From Rhodocyclales bacterium (GTDB lineage: Bacteria > Pseudomonadota > Gammaproteobacteria > Burkholderiales > Rhodocyclaceae), in assembly GCA_016177805.1 (NCBI GenBank), contig JACOUN010000067.1, forward strand, positions 33,665-97,664: a stretch of 64,000 nt of DNA. The letters run 5' to 3'. The notes beneath the pieces are model-generated. The model ran no database searches and was not told where the DNA came from. It saw only the letters and a program-made list of their open reading frames with translations. The translations under genes and the position numbers were made by a program. Shown piece by piece: positions 63,507 through 64,000 of this stretch (positions are counted from its first letter, which is position 1; each line of letters starts with the position of its first letter).

Positions 63507-64000
63507 TGAAACAGACTATCGAGATCAGGGCGGAACACTCGGGTCACAGCCACGAACAGGGCGGGCGTGCATGCATGAGCCGTCGCCAGTTCCTGCTCTC
63601 GGCGGGGGCATTGACCGCCGTCGTCACCGTTGGTGGCATTCCGGGCATGGCATTTGCCAAGGCCATCAAGGCCGACTACCCGCGCAGCAAGGTCGGTTCG
63701 CTGGCGGCGCTCGCCAAGGGTGAGCCGGTGGAGTTCGCCTACCCGTACCCGGACGTGGCGAACATCCTGGTCAAGCTCGGCAAGCCGGCGGGCGGAGGGG
63801 TCGGCGCGGACAAGGACGTGGTCGCGTTCAACCAGCAGTGCACGCACATGGGCGGGCCACTGCAAGGCTCGTACAAGGATGCCTACCAGGTGCTGGGGCC
63901 GTGCCCGATGCACCTGACCACCTTCGACCTGACCAAGCACGGCATGGTGGTGGCGGGGCATGGCACCGAGAGCCTGCCGCAGATCCTGCTGGAAGTCGAA
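63506..64000 (+). CDS. Rieske subunit of arsenite oxidase/iodate reductase family (3' end cut)
   Basis: The first 165 residues are present. A Tat signal (SRRQFLLSAG, Arg26-Arg27) leads to a Rieske domain with ligands Cys112, His114, Cys133 and His136 in CTHMGG and CPMH. The two disulfide cysteines of classical Rieske proteins are Gly117 and Met135 here. LGPCPMHLTTFDLTKHGMVVAGHGTESLPQI (segment spanning 130-160) is diagnostic of AioB/IdrB. The family is about 175 residues, so roughly ten are missing. The molybdenum subunit gene should follow just outside. AioB and IdrB cannot be told apart from this alone. Confidence 0.85.
   Translation, partial: MKQTIEIRAEHSGHSHEQGGRACMSRRQFLLSAGALTAVVTVGGIPGMAFAKAIKADYPRSKVGSLAALAKGEPVEFAYPYPDVANILVKLGKPAGGGVGADKDVVAFNQQCTHMGGPLQGSYKDAYQVLGPCPMHLTTFDLTKHGMVVAGHGTESLPQILLEVE

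Overview
The window looks like a GC-rich betaproteobacterial chromosome, most likely from Rhodocyclales (Azoarcus/Thauera/Denitromonas-like). The evidence is the conserved gene order (bamB-der-hfq-hflX-hflKC-DUF2065-hisZ-purA, two tRNA-Leu, rnr-rlmB; ffs-fdx-dnaX-ybaB-recR; petABC-sspAB) and REP/MITE-like repeats of a kind common in that group. The placement is inferred from gene order, not computed.

Region 1 (1-13.1 kb) is housekeeping: GTPases, Hfq, the FtsH-modulating HflKC pair, histidine and purine synthesis, twin tRNA-Leu(CAG), RNase R, RlmB and a NYN-domain protein. Region 2 (13.2-19.1 kb) is an FtrABCD-type ferrous-iron uptake operon with a porin inserted after ftrA and a Fur-like box, followed by a MarR regulator and a YIP1-type membrane protein. 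Region 3 (19.2-25.1 kb) is nitrate assimilation (nirB-nirD-nasA) behind a sigma-54 promoter and an NtrC-like site. Region 4 (25.1-32.6 kb) holds 4.5S RNA, a 7Fe-type ferredoxin under a near-perfect palindrome, dnaX-ybaB-recR, the bc1 complex and sspAB. Region 5 (32.6-41.1 kb) holds dadA, fbp, putA with a highly structured leader, and an orphan tamA, with two related palindromic mobile repeats and a REP hairpin between genes.

Region 6 (41.3-64 kb) is an accessory respiratory island and the most interesting part. It begins with sensing and regulation: a secreted twin-PilJ/NIT domain protein, a Crp/Fnr-type regulator, and a Cache-HAMP-PAS histidine kinase with a sigma-54 activator. A sigma-54 promoter then drives a tightly overlapping operon for a cytochrome bd-superfamily oxidase subunit that lacks the quinol loop, three c-type cytochrome proteins (five CxxCH in all, one with an ethylbenzene-dehydrogenase-like domain) and a SCO-like protein. 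Next come a universal stress protein and a radical SAM/SPASM protein that both carry PCP_red domains. After a zone of toxin-antitoxin genes and gene remnants there is a HemY-type protoporphyrinogen oxidase, a blue-copper-like protein, two MauG/CcpA-type di-haem peroxidases and a Rieske subunit of the arsenite oxidase/iodate reductase family that runs off the window.

Two peroxidases next to an Aio-like Rieske subunit resemble the idrABP1P2 iodate reductase clusters of Pseudomonas sp. SCT and Denitromonas. The working idea is a periplasmic oxyanion-reducing or arsenite-oxidising module paired with an unusual c-cytochrome-linked bd-like oxidase, plus its own tetrapyrrole-modifying enzymes. The catalytic molybdenum subunit lies just beyond base 64000 and would decide between these.
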